A stretch of DNA of 64,000 nucleotides from Zelopaecilomyces penicillatus (lineage: Eukaryota > Ascomycota > Sordariomycetes > Hypocreales > Pseudodiploosporaceae). Position 1 is the stretch's first letter, and each line of letters opens with the position of its first letter. A program made the position numbers and the translations under genes. Below the pieces are notes generated by a model that was not told the origin of the DNA, ran no database searches, and saw only the letters and a program-made list of their open reading frames with translations. Of this stretch, positions 1 through 8,712 are shown one piece after another. The stretch covers positions 3,224,001 through 3,288,000 of the forward strand of contig VCCP01000004.1 in assembly GCA_005765155.1 (NCBI GenBank). The letters run 5' to 3'.

Positions 1-148
1 ATAGCTTTATTTAAACGTCAATGAGGGACATGTGTCTTATTCGGAAGCATGCCTGAGATATATTGTAGTGCACTTTAATTCTTCAAGGATCCGAGGTGAA
101 CAACCCGATTTTTTTTTATGTCAGTGCTGATTGGTTTAGAACAATAGG
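1..148. other. Intergenic DNA at window edge
   Basis: Balanced-composition sequence with no ORF, repeat or RNA gene that I recognise. It belongs to the gene-bearing compartment, because its composition matches the downstream gene and not the AT-rich block beyond position 2,700. Confidence 0.4.
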
Positions 149-469
149 ATGTATTATTTAGCCCCACCCGTAAAGAACAATCTGACCGTTGTGTCCATGT
201 TTATCTGCCTGCTTAACATACCAATGAATTACCACAATGCAATGCGCATCAAAGTACAGATACACAGGCAAGGTGGGAGGGGGTGGCTATATTATCCGGT
301 ATTTGAATACATCTTTGTTACTCACGTTGCTAATTACAAATTCGAAACCGCCGAAGAGGCACAGCTTGCCACGCTCGCTATTTGCAGTCATTCTAAATAC
401 AAAGTCAAGCAGTTCTGGAGGGGGAAACGGTCACACGTTACGGTTTCGAAGATGACCACGTTATTGTAG
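149..469 (+). CDS. Small uncharacterised ORF, doubtful gene
   Basis: A 106-codon open frame starting at ATG 149. I do not recognise the product. It has no signal peptide of normal form, no repeated motif and no obvious domain. The second half is moderately basic, with a YKFETAEEAQ stretch that looks protein-like. It converges on the minus-strand coiled-coil gene that ends at 579, leaving about 110 bp. An overlapping shorter frame at 237-455 is less plausible. It could be a short secreted or species-specific gene, an exon of a gene extending beyond the window, or chance. No introns were identified in or around it. Confidence 0.2.
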   Translation: MYYLAPPVKNNLTVVSMFICLLNIPMNYHNAMRIKVQIHRQGGRGWLYYPVFEYIFVTHVANYKFETAEEAQLATLAICSHSKYKVKQFWRGKRSHVTVSKMTTLL

Positions 470-578
470 CCAACTGCCAACTAAATAACTTGGGCAAAGA
501 TTCGCTTTTCCCGGATATTCTGCCCATTCCCCACTGCTGAAGAGTGGTAAAATTGTCTCGTTGCATTTCTACAAGTAA

Positions 579-2367
579 TTATGCCAAGAAGCTGGCGTTG
601 ACTCCTCGCCTATCTCTCTTGAGTGGCGAAAAAGAGCCGACGGCAGCACTAAAGGCGTTTGTACCGCCTCCTAAAGGGGCCTTGAGCTTACGGATAGGGC
701 CTAGGGAAGTTTTTGTGAGCTGTTGAGATGTCTCACCCTCTCCATTCTCGAATAGTGTCTGGATATTACCACCTAGCAGTTTCCGCTTCTTTTTCTTCTT
801 ACTGTCGACCACTGACACATCGCTATTGGTGATTGCGACACATGTTTCCACAGGCCTAACTTCTAGGCCGCATATCTTGTGGTTTATCTTAGGTCGTCTT
901 GCTTTGCTCTCTCGAGCCTCTATACATGGCTCCTCTAGAACCACCTCCAAGACGGTGGTTTTGTCACCACCTTGTTCCTGAATTGGTGGAACAGCCATGA
1001 TTGTCTCCGAAGCTAGAGCCTCTGCTAAAGGTTTAAGTCTTGGTCTTCCCCTCGGCTTCTTCACTGGTTCAGTCACGAGTCTCGCATCAAGTTGGGAAGT
1101 CGTTGGCTTGTCTTGGTACTTTTCTGTAGCATGCTGAATGGACGAATCCATTAAATTTCCAGCTGGTAAAATGCCCGAGTTCCAAGTTGCTGGTGATGCT
1201 TGTGTCGGCGGTGATTCCTCGAAAAGTTCATCTGGAAAGGACTTGGCTCGATTTAAGAAGGGCGTGATGGAGAAGTTGGATTTTTCACCGACTGGTGCGT
1301 GCTCGACCAGACGTCTCCTCAGCGGCTTTTTCCTGACAATGTCAACATTTCCCGGAGTTTGAATTGCCATTTGATCCGTGTTCTGTTGCTGAATAGGCCG
1401 TGATTTTGAGCTAGGTTTTACCCTCGCTGGTTCTTTCAGGCACTGTAATGCGACCTGAGCTCTTTGCAGGCTCATTTGACATGCCAAAAGTTCAGCTCTA
1501 GTCTCTTTTAATTCGTCATAGATACTTTTCGATTTCGATCTCATGGCTGAGCTTTTTGCCTCCAATATCTCACAGCGATTATGTGCTTCTGCTAGTTCTC
1601 GGACATGTTTCGTCTCCACTCCTACTCTCTCTGCTTTCTCATCTGTCAATTGTGTCTCGCATATCTCTAGTTTAAATTTCAATTCCGCGAGCGCAATGTC
1701 GTCATCCTTGCTGCGGTCTCTCGATCTCGACAACTTCTCATTCTCCAACTCTACCTCAGATGCATTCAACTGTTGTTGGAGCTTGATATTCTCGCCTAAA
1801 ATAGCCTGATGATTGGCAAGTTGGGTGCGTAGGGTTTCTATTTCTAGTCGCATGCGATTGGCATCTATAGCTAGGGCTAAGCTTTCTTCAACCGCTTTGT
1901 CAGTCTCTTGTGTTGTGGCATTGAGGGCAATGATCTTGGCCTGTGATTTCATTAGAGATATGTAGTAAAGTAAGGCGGTAAATTTCTTGGTACACACCCT
2001 GAGGCTATAAATTTCATCATTCTGAGTTCGAAGCTGTGCTTCATGAGAGCGAACCAGCGCTCTACTTTTGTCCAACTCACACAGAGCTTCCCTATGCTGC
2101 CGACTGGAAGAGAACACTTCTGCGTCTTTCTCTGCTGAGATATTCTTTAAAGTCGCGATTTCATTTTGTGATGCTAGAAGCCGAAGTTGGAGTAGACGGC
2201 TCTCTTCGTCACGAAGAATAAGATCAGTCTTGTGAACGTTCTTATTATGCTGTAAATCGAGCTCGTGGATTCGGGCTAGTCGCTGTGGAAGGAAAGTCAG
2301 CATGCACACTTTGAACTAGTCCGCAATATGTGCTTTTCGTACATACCTCGCCCGATCTCATACCCAT
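579..2367 (-). CDS. Coiled-coil, AT-hook, Lys-rich protein (3 exons)
   Basis: Predicted as three exons read on the minus strand: 2367-2347, 2282-1998 and 1940-579, giving 555 residues. The start ATG at 2367 follows an in-frame stop 11 codons upstream. The first intron removes an unlikely N-terminus and the second removes a hydrophobic 19-residue interruption of an otherwise continuous coiled coil. Residues about 8-274 are heptad-rich (Leu/Glu/Lys/Arg). A Ser/Pro-rich linker follows, then an AT-hook-like KKPRGRPRLKP at about 396-406, a Lys run at about 483-489, and a basic C-terminus with SPLKRDRRG near the end. The AT-hook and basic clusters suggest a nuclear, DNA- or chromosome-associated role, with self-association through the coiled coil. 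That is inference from composition. I do not recognise the orthologue. The gene shows no RIP damage and sits about 350 bp from the AT-rich boundary. Confidence 0.8.
1941..1997 (-). other. Intron 2 of the coiled-coil gene (57 nt)
   Basis: On the minus strand it begins GTGTGT at 1997 and ends CAG at 1941, with a CTAAT branch-like element about 15 nt before the acceptor. It is a multiple of three and contains no stop, so a plain ORF reads through it. Its translation (19 residues rich in Tyr, Leu, Ile) breaks the coiled-coil heptads, whereas removal joins SLR to AKIIALN smoothly. Retention would leave the frame intact. Confidence 0.75.
2283..2346 (-). other. Intron 1 of the coiled-coil gene (64 nt)
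   Basis: Minus strand donor GTATGT at 2346 and acceptor CACAG ending at 2283, with a GCTGAC branch-like element shortly before the acceptor. It joins a seven-codon first exon (start at 2367) to RLARIHELD in phase 0. Without this splice, translation would start at an in-frame ATG inside the intron (2309). Confidence 0.65.
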
Positions 2368-2700
2368 GATGTGAGATAGTTTCTGGCCGTAGATTTAGGA
2401 GAGTGGTAGGAGTACTGAATTAGAATGACAAGACAAGCGAAAGCAAAATCGATGGTGAGCACCTATTCAAGTCACATATAGGAAACCTTCTGTGGGTAAT
2501 GATTTTTGATGTTGTTGTTGTTGTGGTTGTTGTTTATCATGTGGCGGGACGAGGTACAGGGTGAGGTTATCCACAGTACCTGTGTTACTTCCTACTGGGT
2601 AGTTTGCCTGATCTTTGCCGAATGATAGAGGGCCTGCTGTATTGGGATTGGTTTATGGTTATATACAAAGTCAAGCTATAATACCAGGGTAGTATTTCTG
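2368..2700. promoter_or_regulatory. Upstream region of the coiled-coil gene
   Basis: Non-coding DNA of balanced composition between the gene start and the AT-rich block. It contains a short GTT-rich stretch near 2,510-2,535. I could not assign a TATA box or a transcription factor site with confidence. It ends where the composition falls abruptly. Confidence 0.35.
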
Positions 2701-2940
2701 ATATTATAGACTTCTACTAATAAATAATATAAAATATAATTAATTAATTTTTTAAAATTATATTTAATAAAATATATTTATATATAGTTATAAATAAAAT
2801 AAAACTATAATATATTTATATTATAAACTTTTTTTATAATATAAAAGAATTTGAATAATAAATAATAATAATAATAATAAAAAAATAAAAAATAAATTTT
2901 TTTTTTAATAGATATTAAAAAATAGAAATATAAAATATAA
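2701..2940. other. AT-rich block, no gene
   Basis: Almost only A and T, with short homopolymers and AAT runs near 2,855-2,900. No coding capacity or identifiable relic. It marks the sharp boundary between the gene-bearing segment and the repeat compartment. Confidence 0.7.
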
Positions 2941-3090
2941 TAAGATATAATAAAATACAATAAAATATAATAAAATATAATAAAATATAATAAAATATAA
3001 TAAAATATAATAAAATATAATAAAATATAATAAAATATAATAAAATATAATAAAATATAATAAAATATAATAAAATATAATAAAATATAA
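2941..3090. repeat. Decamer tandem array, left part (TAAAATATAA)n
   Basis: Fifteen consecutive 10-bp units, nearly perfect (the first two units carry single changes). The same decamer in the same orientation resumes at about 8,713 on the other side of the LINE, so the array was apparently one locus split by the LINE insertion. Confidence 0.9.
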
Positions 3091-3110
3091 TATTATTATT
3101 ATTATTATTA

Positions 3111-3985
3111 ATCTTACACTGTACTAGCCTATATATATTCTAGGCTAGACCCTATATAGGGTAAGCAGTCCCTCTCTATTTAATAGATAGGGGGGAAAAA
3201 CAGATGAAAACCCCTATCCTCTTTTTAACTATGTTATGCTCTCTCTGCGTTATCGCAGCGTTGGTCTTTGCCTCCTGTACATAACGGATCTCACCTCCGT
3301 ATCTGGTGGCTGACGGGGAATCGGCGTGTTAGATGCGATGCCTATGCGTCTGCTATATCGGAGCCATAAGGCTGGGGGTTAGTAGGACCGGCCTATATGG
3401 CCGGGTTAGTATTTGTGTTATAACTGTTTGTAGCAGCTATATCGCTTCGTCCTCCCGTTTCTGATGTTTTTGGGTGGTCGGATGGGTACGGGATTCGCCT
3501 GGCTTCTGCCGGCTTCTGTGGAATTCCGTCCCTGGGCTCGTTGTGGTAGTTGTTGGTGATGTCGCTGCTGCCTCGAGGCGTTGTCGTGATAGCTTCAACT
3601 CCCAACACTGTTGGCAGCTGCCGGTGATCTGCGCAATTCTGCCGCAGCTTGGCCTCACCGCCCTCACTATATAAACCTCGTTCCTTCCCTTCTTCTTCCT
3701 TCCTTCCTTCCTTCCTTCCTCAAGCCGCTCTGACAGGTAGGTCCTTCCTTCCTTTCTTCCCTGCCCCCCCCCCCCCCCCCCCCTAGTCTGGCGACAGGTT
3801 GCGCCCTCGCTGCGCCTGCGTGTCTAACTCTTGTGGTACGCAAAACCAGTATTGTTGCCAGTAAGTCGTCCTTGTGGACTTATGTGACTCGGAGGAGGAC
3901 TCGGACTGAGGTCGCTGCTACCCCGCTGAGGCGGGCATATAGTCGTTTGTAGATACCCCTAAATTGAAGCGCCGCGGCGCCCCTG
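3111..3985 (-). other. LINE 3' untranslated region with terminal hairpins
   Basis: About 875 nt between the ORF2 stop and the (TAA)n tail, with only small low-complexity ORFs. Features include a CTTCC-rich stretch at about 3,685-3,760, a run of 20 C at 3,764-3,783, and near the tail a stem CTAGCCTA/TAGGCTAG (3,124-3,131 with 3,141-3,148), a 14-bp palindrome ACCCTATATAGGGT (3,149-3,162) and a small TCTATT/AATAGA hairpin around 3,176-3,190. In LINEs, 3'-end structures can be the template recognised by the reverse transcriptase; this role is inferred here. Confidence 0.6.
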
Positions 3986-6511
3986 CTATCTCGCTGCTGT
4001 TGTGTCGTCTTCGGCGTCCTGTATTCGTAGCGCCAGGTTGTATTCCTGTAGCCTTTCCAGCCTCATTATCCATCGTGTGATTTCCTTTGCTGTGGATGGC
4101 GCAGCGAGTGCGCTGATCCAGTCAGTCCTGCTCTGGAGTGGTGTGATCTTCTGTCTGAGGCTCCGGTGGAGTTGTTCTGGGACATCCCGGCACCATAGGG
4201 CTAGGTGTTCTGCTGTCTCCCTCCCCCCGTCGGCGCAGCTACATAGCGGCGTGGGGCATGTAGGGACCATACGGTGATGGAGGAACGCTTTTAGCCCGAT
4301 CCTTTCGGTTCTGATCTGAATGAGCAGCGAGCTCTCTGCTTTAGTGAGGCTATCATACTTCCTTAGTGTCTTCCAGCTTAGGGCTATGGGCTGCGTTGCT
4401 GCGGCGCAGCTAGTTCGCGACTTCTTCGCTAGCCATCGTTCCCTCCACCAGTGTAGAAGGGCCTCTGTGGGGGTTCTCTCTCCCAGCCAATGATGGCTGA
4501 GTAGTATGTTGGTCTCGAGTAATAGCTTCTCTCCTTGGGGATTGGGCTGTCGGGGGCGTCGAGATCGCATCGATAGCGCTACGGTATCGCGTATTTGCTT
4601 AAAGAATCCCACGTGGGCCTGTAGGCGGGCGAGGCCTCTGGTCTTTTGTTGTGTGAGATATAGGTCTAAGGGTGGTATATATGCTTCGGATTCGAGGATG
4701 TATACTGGGGTAGCCCTATACGCTCCGGTAACGCTGCGTAGGCACAGGGTTTGTGCAGCGTATGCTGATTTAATTCCCTTCGAGGTTGGTGGTTTATCGA
4801 TCTTATGGAAGGTTGTCGCTCCATATGCGATAACGCTGCGAATTACCGTCGTGTATATGATCCGGGCCGTGCGGAGAGGGGGTCCCCACGTCCTCGCGGC
4901 GAGCTTTGTGAGTGCTAGGTTCTGTGATGTGAGTTTACCCTGAATCCTTGCCCAATGTTTGAAGAAGGTGAGTTTCCTGTCGAGCTCGATGCCAAGCATC
5001 CGCGCATGCTCTGCGGGGGTTACCGTAGCGTTATCGAGAAGGAGACCCTGCGTTGGCGCTGCGTGCGCTTTTGTAAAGTAGATCAGCTCGAACTTATCCG
5101 GTGCGAATTCTAGCCCGCTGGCTCTGGACCAGGCCTTGCATATCCTCCAGGCCTTCTTTAACCGTAGGTATATACTATTTGCATCAGGGCCGCTGCTAAG
5201 TAGATTCGTATCATCTGCGAATCCTATTATATTCAGGCCCTGTATCTCGGCCAAGGCCCGGTATAGGGTAGCGATATAGATAATAAAGAGGATTGGGGAT
5301 AAAGGGGACCCTTGTGGGACCCCGGCCAGGATTTCATAAGGGTCGGTTAGGGTGCCATCTAGACGTAGCCTCGCTGTCCTCCCATCGAGGTAGCTGCGCA
5401 GCCAGTTAACCATCCATTCTGGAAACCCTTCATCTTGTAGGGTTAGGAGCAGTCGATGGTGGGGGACTGTGTCAAATGCGCCTTTGATATCGAGCTGTAG
5501 TAGAGCTGCGTTGCCGCCGCTACCCCAGGCTGCTTGCACCCCTTCGATAACAGCTGAAACTGCAGTCTCGGTGCTTCTGCCTGCCCGGTTTCCCATCTGG
5601 CCCTTTGGTAGAAGGCCTATCTGTTCCGCTGCGCTGGAGATGCGCCTGCTGAGGATCGCTTCGATAACCTTCCCTACTGTGGCTAGTAGGGATATAGGCC
5701 GCCAGCCTCCGGTAGTCTGGTAGGCTGTTGGTTTTTTCCCTGGTTTCTTAAGGACCACTACTACCGCGCGGCGAAAACGCTGCGGGAAGTATTGCGATTC
5801 AAGGCTCCTGGTCGCTAGGTGCGCTATCGCTGCGTAGAGCGGTTGGCCGCAGGCCTTGAGGAATCCCATCGGGATACCATCTTCGCCAGGGGCTTTCCAT
5901 GCTCCTACGCTGCGGAGTACCTGCTCGACCTCATCTGGGTCGACAGCCTGTTTGATTTGGATTCTACCGTATCCGGCTGTTTTAAGCCTCCCTTCTGTAT
6001 GCAACGGGGGGGGGAAGAACTTCGCTGCTAGGACTGCAGCCTTCTCTGTGGCTGTGATCGCCTCTGTGTTATCGCTGCGTATAAGCGGTGGTAGCGTAGG
6101 TGGCTCCGGGGCTATATGACTCTTAAGCCTAGCCCATCTCTCTAGATCCCAGATACCCTTCTCCCTCAGCGAGGTCGAGGCTAGGAGCTTGCGCCAGCTC
6201 TCCCTCTTTGCTGTACGAAGGACCTTGGTATAGTGTTTCTCGCAGGTCTGGAGCTCCCTCAGATTAACTTGCGACCTCAGAGCGCGGTAGCGGCGACCTG
6301 CTGCTCGGAGTTCGTGGATCGCTTCCCGGGTGGTCTCATTCCACCATGGTGTGGGTATTTCCTTGGCCTTGCTGTTCCTTTGTGGGGTCGTTTGGTCTGC
6401 GATGCTATGTAGCTGCGTTATTAATGCGTCTGCTTCCTGATCGATATCCATATATTCTTCTTGGCCATTAAAGGCTAGCTTGGCCATTTCTCGGACTTTG
6501 ACCTCATCCAT
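3986..6511 (-). CDS. LINE ORF2, reverse transcriptase part
   Basis: 841 codons from an internal ATG. Residues about 190-510 form the reverse transcriptase: APGEDGIP (207-214), LDIKGAFD (340-347), AGVPQGSPLSP (396-406) and the catalytic FADD (431-434), with MLGIELD (505-511) following. All catalytic Asp are present. The C-terminal part carries a CCHC-type cluster (C757, C759, H769, C774) in the GRETAEHL context typical of Tad/I-like LINEs. No RNase H (DEDD) domain is recognisable between RT and CCHC, although some related elements carry one. It is in the same frame as the endonuclease ORF upstream, separated by one TAA and 11 codons, so it is the 3' part of a single ORF2 of about 1,073 codons. 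It acts by target-primed reverse transcription. Confidence 0.93.
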   Translation of the reverse strand: MDEVKVREMAKLAFNGQEEYMDIDQEADALITQLHSIADQTTPQRNSKAKEIPTPWWNETTREAIHELRAAGRRYRALRSQVNLRELQTCEKHYTKVLRTAKRESWRKLLASTSLREKGIWDLERWARLKSHIAPEPPTLPPLIRSDNTEAITATEKAAVLAAKFFPPPLHTEGRLKTAGYGRIQIKQAVDPDEVEQVLRSVGAWKAPGEDGIPMGFLKACGQPLYAAIAHLATRSLESQYFPQRFRRAVVVVLKKPGKKPTAYQTTGGWRPISLLATVGKVIEAILSRRISSAAEQIGLLPKGQMGNRAGRSTETAVSAVIEGVQAAWGSGGNAALLQLDIKGAFDTVPHHRLLLTLQDEGFPEWMVNWLRSYLDGRTARLRLDGTLTDPYEILAGVPQGSPLSPILFIIYIATLYRALAEIQGLNIIGFADDTNLLSSGPDANSIYLRLKKAWRICKAWSRASGLEFAPDKFELIYFTKAHAAPTQGLLLDNATVTPAEHARMLGIELDRKLTFFKHWARIQGKLTSQNLALTKLAARTWGPPLRTARIIYTTVIRSVIAYGATTFHKIDKPPTSKGIKSAYAAQTLCLRSVTGAYRATPVYILESEAYIPPLDLYLTQQKTRGLARLQAHVGFFKQIRDTVALSMRSRRPRQPNPQGEKLLLETNILLSHHWLGERTPTEALLHWWRERWLAKKSRTSCAAATQPIALSWKTLRKYDSLTKAESSLLIQIRTERIGLKAFLHHRMVPTCPTPLCSCADGGRETAEHLALWCRDVPEQLHRSLRQKITPLQSRTDWISALAAPSTAKEITRWIMRLERLQEYNLALRIQDAEDDTTAAR

Positions 6512-6544
6512 CTTTCCCCAGACCCATCCCTTGGTTATTATTGC

Positions 6545-6547
6545 TTA
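6545..6547 (-). other. Premature stop splitting ORF2
   Basis: Minus-strand TAA between the endonuclease and RT segments, which are otherwise in one frame (the distance from the ORF2 start is a multiple of three). The simplest origin is CAA to TAA. It is the only obvious disabling change I see in about 4.6 kb of LINE coding sequence. Confidence 0.85.
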
Positions 6548-7207
6548 GGGGTGAGTTCTCGCCGCTGTCTCGGTCCGCACTACCTGCGGGAAATGATCCG
6601 ATCCTGTTATATCTGTATCTGTGCCTAGATAATCACATATCAGGTCTGAGCTGTACCAGGCTAGGTCTAATGTGCTAGGTCTCCTGTTGCCTCTGGCCCA
6701 TGTTATTGTACCATGGGGAGTGGCGAGGGAGAGGCGCCAGCGCTGCGCTAAGTCAAGGATGATCTGGGCTCCTGGTTGTCTTCTATAGTGAGCGTCCCAC
6801 ATAGGGTGGTGCATATTGAGATCTCCTACGAGGATGTGTCGTCCTCGCAGCTGGGGTATCTCGGTGAGGGGTGTGGTCCATTGTCTCCCGTTATAGGGTT
6901 CTGAGTATATAGACCACACTGTGAGGGCATTCTCTCCTTGCCCAAGTGTGATGCAGGCCCAGTCCCTGCCCGCTCGCCACGACCACGACGCGAGGTCGTG
7001 TCTTTTATGTATGAATATAGCAGCGCGGCCGCAGCCCCATATCATATAGTACTTGCCTTTGCCTGCTGCGAAGGGTGCTTTAGTCCATGGGCTTATGGAT
7101 GGCTCTTGTATTGCGATGATGTCGTGCTCGCTGCGCGATCTCATCGGTATCTCAGCTCTCTCTGAGCCCCCGCCTCTAATATTCCAGTAAAGTATGGATA
7201 ATATCAT
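6545..7207 (-). pseudogene. LINE ORF2, endonuclease part ended by premature TAA
   Basis: 220 codons encoding an apurinic/apyrimidinic-type endonuclease (exonuclease-endonuclease-phosphatase fold) that nicks target DNA. Key residues are all visible: N9 (YWNIRG), E35 (IQEP), GDLNMHHPMWD at 128-138, D181 (TLDLAW) and the terminal GSDHFP (202-207). The start ATG at 7,207 overlaps the ORF1 stop as ATGA. The frame ends at TAA (6,547-6,545) just after THP and continues in the same frame into the RT. The stop sits in a CpA-to-TpA context (CAA to TAA), consistent with one RIP-type hit. The endonuclease could still fold, but an endonuclease-RT polyprotein would not be made without read-through. Confidence 0.88.
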
Positions 7208-8607
7208 GAGGTGGGGTTAGGTATGCTGCCTCCCTGCGTCATCGCTGGTACTGTTTGACTGTTGACGAACACTATTATTGTATTCTGGCCTATTATGCTT
7301 TTCCTTTTACGGGGGCGGCCAACTGGGTTCTTGGTGGGTTCGGTGTTGATATCACAGGTGGGTAGCTGCGTATCCGCCGCTTCTTCTGCATTATAGCGCG
7401 TTAAATCGAACTGGAGGGGCCTACATTTATAGGCCTCCCTTGACCTGTTGATCTCAGCTTGCTTCTTAGGGCATATGTTCGCAAAAGCCCCGTGTTGACC
7501 GCCGCAGGCTGCGCAGCTCTGTAGCTGCTTATTCTCTCGAGTATGGCATTTATCAAATCCCTCTGGGTGGGTGCTTATGCCTTTGCCGCAGAACCTGCAT
7601 ATCGCTTCCGCAGCGTTGCAGGTGCGGGCCTTATGCCCGAACTTAAGGCATTTAAAGCACCTTGTTGGTCTGATCGCTCCGTCATAAGGTTCGCATTCAT
7701 AAAAGCCTCCTTCGAAGAAAAGGCCCTCTTTGACTAGCTTATCCGCGCTCTCTGGGGTAGTGGCTTCGATAAGGAGCATCGCCCTCGTTGCGATCACGTT
7801 TTGGGGTAGCCTAGTGTGTATACGGGAAACAGGTTTGGCTGGGTTCCGTCGGAGGATATCTGTTTTTATTTCGTCCTCGCTCTGTGTCCGCAGCGAGATC
7901 GCTGGGATTCCTTTAGCTAATACTGGGTAGGTTCTCATGGAAATAGACGCATCTGGTCCGAACACTGGAAGCCAGATCGCTTTATTAGTGGTCCACCAAT
8001 CTGTGGGCGCTGAGAACGTCACCGCGATGTCGCCGCTTGGTAGTCGTCTGGTCGCTACAGCGTCCCTGCGTCCTGTTGCCGCTGCGAGGGCGCTGAGATT
8101 GTCTCTTGCTGACCTGTTGGTGATATCATCCCTTGCGGTTGGTTTGATGATCAGTTCGCGGGCATGTCTTCTTGGTATGACTTTCGCTGCGGGGGCGCTG
8201 GGCTCTCTAGGCGCTCCTCTGGCTATTGCTGCCCAAGTAGGCTGGTTCGCTTTGGTTGTGATGCCGAGTTCTTTTAAGGTCTCCGTAATGACCTTCTTGA
8301 TCTCGGTATCGGTGGTATGGGGTTGGCGCCGCGAAACCGCGGCGCTGTCGGCGAGTTCCTGAAGTCGACAAGCAAGCTGAACCGCTCTTGCGAGCGTTTC
8401 CCCGTCAGCCAACAGATATCGAAGTTCTCTTTCGATCTCCAGTTTTTCCTGCTCCTCGCTTAGCTTGCGACTCGGCGTCGCAGCTCCCTCAGGTCTTGTT
8501 GGTACTGACGTGCTGGGGGCCGCGGGCATCGCGACCTCCAACGCGTCGACGTACACAACGTCCATTGCGTCCCCAACAGCGCCCCCTCCTGGGCCGCTAT
8601 GCGACAT
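7204..8607 (-). CDS. LINE ORF1 protein (gag-like, three zinc knuckles)
   Basis: 467 codons. The N-terminal 140 residues are acidic then Ala/Arg-rich with a short helical stretch (50-115). A central domain (about 150-300) resembles the RNA-binding part of LINE ORF1 proteins. Three Cys/His clusters follow: CFKCLKFGHKARTC (317-330), one at 337-354 and CAACGGQHGAFANIC (365-379). Near the C-terminus lies VGRPRKRK (429-436), a GRP-type basic motif. The family role is RNA binding and chaperoning in the RNP. The stop overlaps the ORF2 start as ATGA (7,207-7,204), which suggests coupled termination-reinitiation. The frame is intact. Confidence 0.9.
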   Translation of the reverse strand: MSHSGPGGGAVGDAMDVVYVDALEVAMPAAPSTSVPTRPEGAATPSRKLSEEQEKLEIERELRYLLADGETLARAVQLACRLQELADSAAVSRRQPHTTDTEIKKVITETLKELGITTKANQPTWAAIARGAPREPSAPAAKVIPRRHARELIIKPTARDDITNRSARDNLSALAAATGRRDAVATRRLPSGDIAVTFSAPTDWWTTNKAIWLPVFGPDASISMRTYPVLAKGIPAISLRTQSEDEIKTDILRRNPAKPVSRIHTRLPQNVIATRAMLLIEATTPESADKLVKEGLFFEGGFYECEPYDGAIRPTRCFKCLKFGHKARTCNAAEAICRFCGKGISTHPEGFDKCHTRENKQLQSCAACGGQHGAFANICPKKQAEINRSREAYKCRPLQFDLTRYNAEEAADTQLPTCDINTEPTKNPVGRPRKRKSIIGQNTIIVFVNSQTVPAMTQGGSIPNPTS

Positions 8608-8712
8608 CGCAGCTAGGGGTACTTAACCCCGAGGAATTCAGTCCTTGTATTAGTATGCGTTTTAGAGGCAGCGTCGCAGAGTGCGAGGCGTACGAGTCCA
8701 AAAGCTCTTTTT
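8608..8712 (-). other. LINE 5' untranslated region
   Basis: About 105 nt from the edge of the decamer array to the ORF1 ATG. It is GC-containing and unmutated. The element probably starts with the A-run at 8,709-8,713 (minus strand), but the exact 5' end cannot be separated from the flanking AT repeat. Confidence 0.55.

Larger units (their letters stand above)
3091..8712 (-). mobile_element. LINE (non-LTR) retrotransposon, near full length
   Basis: A minus-strand element of about 5.6 kb: short 5' UTR (8,608-8,712), ORF1 (gag-like, zinc knuckles), ORF2 (APE endonuclease plus reverse transcriptase), a long 3' UTR with 20 consecutive C on the plus strand, terminal hairpins, and a (TAA)n tail (ATT repeats at 3,092-3,110 on the plus strand). 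No LTRs. Domain order and the C-terminal CCHC match fungal Tad/I-like LINEs; no RNase H motif is visible. It is far less mutated than every other repeat in the window, with only one obvious disabling change (TAA at 6,545-6,547). Both flanks are the same 10-bp tandem repeat, so a target-site duplication cannot be delimited. Confidence 0.92.

Noticed and set aside
544..726. Small plus-strand ORFs at 544-726, 1,138-1,362, 1,543-1,809 and 2,036-2,221
   Set aside because: All are antisense to the spliced coiled-coil gene and show no independent features.
2941..3090. CRISPR-like regular repeat array
   Set aside because: Units are contiguous 10-mers with no spacers, and the genome is eukaryotic.
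3393..3674. Small ORFs in the LINE 3' UTR on both strands
   Set aside because: Low-complexity Thr/Ser/Pro or Val-rich frames overlapping each other, without domain or plausible context.
7937..8362. 141-codon plus-strand ORF opposite LINE ORF1, and similar frames such as 4,506-4,943
   Set aside because: They lie antisense to confirmed LINE ORFs with recognisable domains. Their composition is explained by the complementary strand.
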